A stretch of 25,307 bases of DNA from MAG-120531 sp041163765 (GTDB taxonomy: Bacteria; Bacteroidota; Bacteroidia; Flavobacteriales; Flavobacteriaceae): assembly GCA_041163765.1 (NCBI GenBank), contig JBEAQS010000015.1:1-25307 (forward strand), written 5' to 3'. The position numbers were made by a program, and so were the translations under genes. The notes beneath the pieces are model-generated. The model searched no databases. It was not told where the DNA came from and worked only from the letters and a program-made list of their open reading frames with translations. Position 1 is the stretch's first letter. Each line of letters begins with the position of its first letter. This document shows, piece after piece, positions 22,769 to 25,307 of this stretch.

Positions 22769-24258
22769 TTTACTGACAACCTAGACAAGGCTGGGTGATT
22801 GGTAGGTACATACATACCGCGCCAAAAACTCACCCCTAAACCATCGTATTTCCAAACGACTAATCCTTGAGGATTTACCTCCCAAAATCCATAATCCCCT
22901 TCTGTAATCAGCAGGTTTCCATTGGACATGGTTTGGACTCCACCTACCCTAGGGAAAAACAGGGATGGGTCTGAAAAAGAGAACTGCACCGGAACCTGAG
23001 TGTCCATAGCCACACCTGGGCTGAAAAAGGATAAATCAAACACATAGGCCTCTGAATACCCATTGACTTCTTTGTTGTTGTGGAATAAGCTGAGTAATAA
23101 CTTTCCGTCTTTTTCAAAAAAACTTGGGTGGTGATTGTAGTGAAGTTGTTGAGGCTGGCCATAGGTTCCGTAGACATTTGGATTTCCCCACCTTAAAATC
23201 AAATCACCTCCTCTGCCAAAACGACCGCCAGAACCTGTTTGAGCTTCAGCAGTGGTTGTACTGTGGTCAATTACCCAAACCTCTCCATAAAAATTAACCG
23301 ACAACGCAATGATATCTTGCTCCGGATGATAGTCCAAGCCATTGATGTGCATAATATCCCCTTGACCAACAAACTCGTGGATATCTACTCCATTCTGATA
23401 GGTGAAATTGATCTTATGACGCAACGAATTTGGATCTCCATAATTAGGTCCGTCGGGTCTTAATCCTTGAACTAAGTGATCCCTACTATCCCAAGACCAG
23501 ACTATTTCGCTGGTCGTTGGGTCTATTTCGATCACTTTTTCTGGAAAAACATCGGTGTCGATTTCTAAACCCATAGACTGTGCTTCCTCTTGGGACATGC
23601 GCGACCAAACCAAGGCCAAAACATGACCATTGGGCATGATTTCAATATCGTGATGTCCGATAAAATCTGGACCCATAATGGAATAATTCCAAAGTACCGA
23701 GCCATCAAGTCCTATATGTTGAATTAATCCATTTTGGCCTCCATAGGCAACCGATGGATTGGGTGCTTTAAACGCGCCCATAATCGTACCGTCATCCATC
23801 AGTTCTATGTCCTGACCTAGAGCCTTTTCAAAAGTCCAAGTGTGTTTTTTAGTTCCTTGATGATCTAATAAATAGGCCGTTTTTGCCCCATTGACAATAG
23901 CGAGCACGTATCCCGGATCTACAAAATCTTGTATAATTAAGGGTACTTGGGTTCCTATGGACTGGGTATTGTATCGAAATAGAGCCTTTAAATTTAACGG
24001 TTGATCTACCTTGATCTCCAAGGAAGCAGACTGATCTCCCGACCAACCTTCCCAACGATCAAAAATATAACCGGGATCTGCTAGGGCTTGAATAACTTGA
24101 ACCGTTCCTTTCTCGAATGTCCCTCCAGTTTGACTCACTTGTCCCCCTGCTCCAGCATCAACCGATACTGTGTAATATACAGCCAGTGTTGATTGCGTGT
24201 CTGGACTGCAAGAAAAAAGAAAAAAAATCAGCAAAGAGCTAACGGACAATAATTTCAT
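22765..24258 (-). CDS. Arylsulfotransferase (ASST)-like lipoprotein with InlB_B-type repeat
   Basis: 497 residues from the ATG at 24258, chosen because it starts a lipoprotein signal (MKLLSVSSLLIFFLFSC, Cys17); a longer frame opens at 24327. Residues about 29-95 match the bacterial repeat seen in InlB_B/Listeria-Bacteroides modules (YTVSVDAGAGGQVSQTGGTF, PGYIFDRWEGWSGD). The rest is a six-bladed propeller of the arylsulfotransferase type: AYLLDHQGTKKHTW, HHDIEIMPNGHVLAL, DIMHINGLDYHPEQDIIALS, LHYNHHPSFFEKDGKLLLSL, VQTMSNGNLLITEGDYGFWE. Several His residues are in positions plausible for the ASST active site, but I cannot confirm the nucleophile. It may instead be a non-catalytic ASST-fold protein. 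No sulfatase gene is near. It shares the bases CTAG with the converging SGNH gene and is divergent from the DUF3667 gene (59 bp gap). Confidence 0.8.
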   Translation of the reverse strand: MKLLSVSSLLIFFLFSCSPDTQSTLAVYYTVSVDAGAGGQVSQTGGTFEKGTVQVIQALADPGYIFDRWEGWSGDQSASLEIKVDQPLNLKALFRYNTQSIGTQVPLIIQDFVDPGYVLAIVNGAKTAYLLDHQGTKKHTWTFEKALGQDIELMDDGTIMGAFKAPNPSVAYGGQNGLIQHIGLDGSVLWNYSIMGPDFIGHHDIEIMPNGHVLALVWSRMSQEEAQSMGLEIDTDVFPEKVIEIDPTTSEIVWSWDSRDHLVQGLRPDGPNYGDPNSLRHKINFTYQNGVDIHEFVGQGDIMHINGLDYHPEQDIIALSVNFYGEVWVIDHSTTTAEAQTGSGGRFGRGGDLILRWGNPNVYGTYGQPQQLHYNHHPSFFEKDGKLLLSLFHNNKEVNGYSEAYVFDLSFFSPGVAMDTQVPVQFSFSDPSLFFPRVGGVQTMSNGNLLITEGDYGFWEVNPQGLVVWKYDGLGVSFWRGMYVPTNHPALSRLSVN

Positions 24259-24317
24259 AATACTATCTTGAGCCCTAAAATTAATCAATAAACTGAATTT
24301 CCACCACCTAAACTTCC

Positions 24318-24989
24318 ATGCCCACAAAACCCTGTTTGAATTGCGGAACCTACCTCACCGGTAACTTTTGTAGTTATTGTGGTCAAAAGGATTTGCCTGC
24401 CAAAGAGACTTTTAGGTCGTTATTTGGACAGTTTTTAGGAGGAATCCTCAACTACGACAGTGCTCTGGTAAAAACAATGGCTCGCTTGTTTGGAGCTCCT
24501 GGAAAACTGAGTGCCGACTACCTCAAGGGGCAAAGAGCACGGTATATTCATCCTGTGCGTCTCTATCTTTTTATTTCAGCCTTGTTTTTTCTATCGCTCA
24601 ATTACGTTTTTGTGCCCCTAGAAAAATCTGTGGAGTCTTCCTCCCCATGGGACCAAAAAGAGCAAAAAAAATCAGCACAAAAGGAGGCTCCCGTCACTAT
24701 TAAATGGGGGGAAGACCAAAACAAAGTTGATTCATATGTGGCCTTTTTAGCGCAGCAAGATAGTCTGCCAGCCGCCAAAAAAGCGAGTGCTCTAGAACAT
24801 ATGGTCATAAAGCAGTATTTTAAAGTTAACACCGCTTATCCCGAAGATGCTGATATAGCTGAAGTGCTTTTGAAGCAAGCCATTGAAATGATTCCTCAGT
24901 TGCTCTTTGTGCTGCTTCCCCTACTCGCACTAGTCAACCGAGTCGTGTTTTTCAGAAGAAAAAAGCAATGGTTTATGAATATTTTTTGA
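24318..24989 (+). pseudogene. DUF3667-type membrane protein, apparently truncated at its C-terminus
   Basis: 223 residues. A zinc ribbon opens the protein (C6, C9, C18, C21 in CLNCG...CSYCGQ). Then comes the family region with LFGQFLGGILNYDSALVKTM, GAPGKLSADYLKGQRARYIH and the helix PVRLYLFISALFFLSL, a hydrophilic loop (about 100-185) and a second hydrophobic helix (PQLLFVLLPLLALVNRVVF). In related proteins I recall, the sequence continues after FRRKK with further membrane helices (pattern YxxHLVFALH). Here it stops at QWFMNIF, and what follows is A+T-rich and not similar in any frame I checked. I read this as a gene cut by a rearrangement near 24978. It may still yield a shortened protein; the function of the family is unknown. 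It is divergent from the ASST-like gene. Confidence 0.6.
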
Positions 24990-25032
24990 AAAAATGAATG
25001 CGTTGATTTGTAATGCGTTTTGTTTTTACAAA

Positions 25033-25062
25033 ACCGAAATTAACCGATTTGACCCGATTTCA
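25033..25062. repeat. Three imperfect 10-bp tandem repeats in the A+T-rich region
   Basis: ACCGAAATTA, ACCGATTTGA and CCCGATTTCA follow each other with an exact 10-base period (one helical turn). ATTAACCGATTT (25039-25050) recurs inverted at 25181-25192, inside the unknown gene. The rest of the 157-bp gap 24990-25146 shows nothing else I can name. Confidence 0.45.
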
Positions 25063-25146
25063 AGGGGTATTTTCCTCACGCAGAGAATTCACTTTTATAA
25101 AATTCGTTCATACGATATTATTTCTTAAATGTTTCAAAATTCTCAT

Positions 25147-25307
25147 CTACCAATTTTCTAAGCCTAATAATTTCTTGCCTAAATCGGTTAATACTGCAGT
25201 ATCATATTTAGTTTGTTCCCAATTTCTTGGATCACCAGGAAAAGCATATCCTTCTGGAGCAATTCTATGTTTCCAAGAATTGACTCTCCATTCTTTTAAA
25301 GCTTCAT
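25147..25307 (-). CDS. C-terminal part of an unknown A+T-rich gene
   Basis: Reading the reverse strand from the right edge gives 52 complete codons open to a TAG at 25149-25147; the 5' part lies outside the window. The visible peptide contains EALKEWRVNSWKHRIAPEG, YAFPGDPRNWEQTKYD and a final LGKKLLGLENW. It has no membrane segment and I do not recognise a family. Evidence that it is coding: an uninterrupted frame through low-G+C DNA (about 31% over 25081-25307 by hand count) and a balanced, aromatic-rich soluble protein composition. Codon use is clearly A/T-ending, unlike the rest of the window, which suggests recent acquisition. Too short to be listed by a length-limited ORF search. Confidence 0.6.
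   Translation of the reverse strand, partial: EALKEWRVNSWKHRIAPEGYAFPGDPRNWEQTKYDTAVLTDLGKKLLGLENW

Noticed and set aside
1..25307. CRISPR array, transposon or rRNA
   Set aside because: No regularly spaced repeats, transposase motifs or rRNA-like sequence were seen on either strand.

Overview
The window looks like chromosomal DNA of a marine or aquatic Bacteroidota, most likely Flavobacteriia. The signs are several lipoproteins with acidic residues after the lipid-carrying Cys, a TonB-dependent receptor with an N-terminal carboxypeptidase-D-like domain, a Reg_prop/Y_Y_Y sensor regulator, laminarinase-type GH16 enzymes, no Shine-Dalgarno sequences, and TAnnTTTG promoter boxes. Base composition is about 45% G+C by eye. 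It drops to roughly 32% after about 25.0 kb and rises to roughly 56% in one lipoprotein gene near 11.3-12.0 kb.

Layout. 1-1848: an aldehyde dehydrogenase (cut by the left edge) divergent from an AraC-type regulator. 1855-5140: a secreted DUF4488-like protein and an M19 dipeptidase lipoprotein in one leftward unit, divergent from a periplasmic serine hydrolase of the class A beta-lactamase fold. 5246-9742: a compact ABC/HlyD/TolC operon for one-step export across both membranes. Its ABC subunit keeps Walker A but has lost the other NBD catalytic motifs. 9684-12020: mannose-6-phosphate isomerase and a PEGA lipoprotein (leftward), then a G+C-rich lipoprotein with two Fn3-like domains (rightward). 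12021-14860: a TonB-dependent receptor and a small four-helix membrane protein (both leftward). 15016-20275: a membrane-bound propeller/Y_Y_Y/LuxR-HTH regulator followed by a surface lipoprotein and two tandem GH16 enzymes, which together look like a small laminarin-type beta-glucan locus without SusC/SusD. 20286-21242: an alpha/beta hydrolase. 21337-21408: tRNA-Arg(CCU), followed after 2 bases by an EGLN/PHD-like 2OG-Fe(II) oxygenase, then an SGNH-hydrolase lipoprotein. 22765-24258: an arylsulfotransferase-like lipoprotein. 24318-24989: a DUF3667-type protein that ends early. 25147-25307: the C-terminal part of an unknown A+T-rich gene.

How it works together. The regulator, lipoprotein and GH16 genes form the clearest functional unit: binding and cleavage of beta-1,3-glucan at the cell surface. 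The ABC/HlyD/TolC genes form a second unit with no substrate gene alongside. The remaining genes are mostly housekeeping or solitary enzymes.

The genome is tightly packed. Five convergent pairs end within 10 bp of each other or overlap, and no gene-free stretch exceeds about 200 bp. The gaps over 100 bp are 785-915, 5141-5245, 11148-11312, 14861-15015, 17818-18009 and 24990-25146. I see no CRISPR array, transposase or rRNA. The most notable items are the degenerate ABC exporter, the tRNA/oxygenase arrangement with a 2-base leader, and the abrupt A+T-rich junction that truncates the DUF3667 gene at the right edge.
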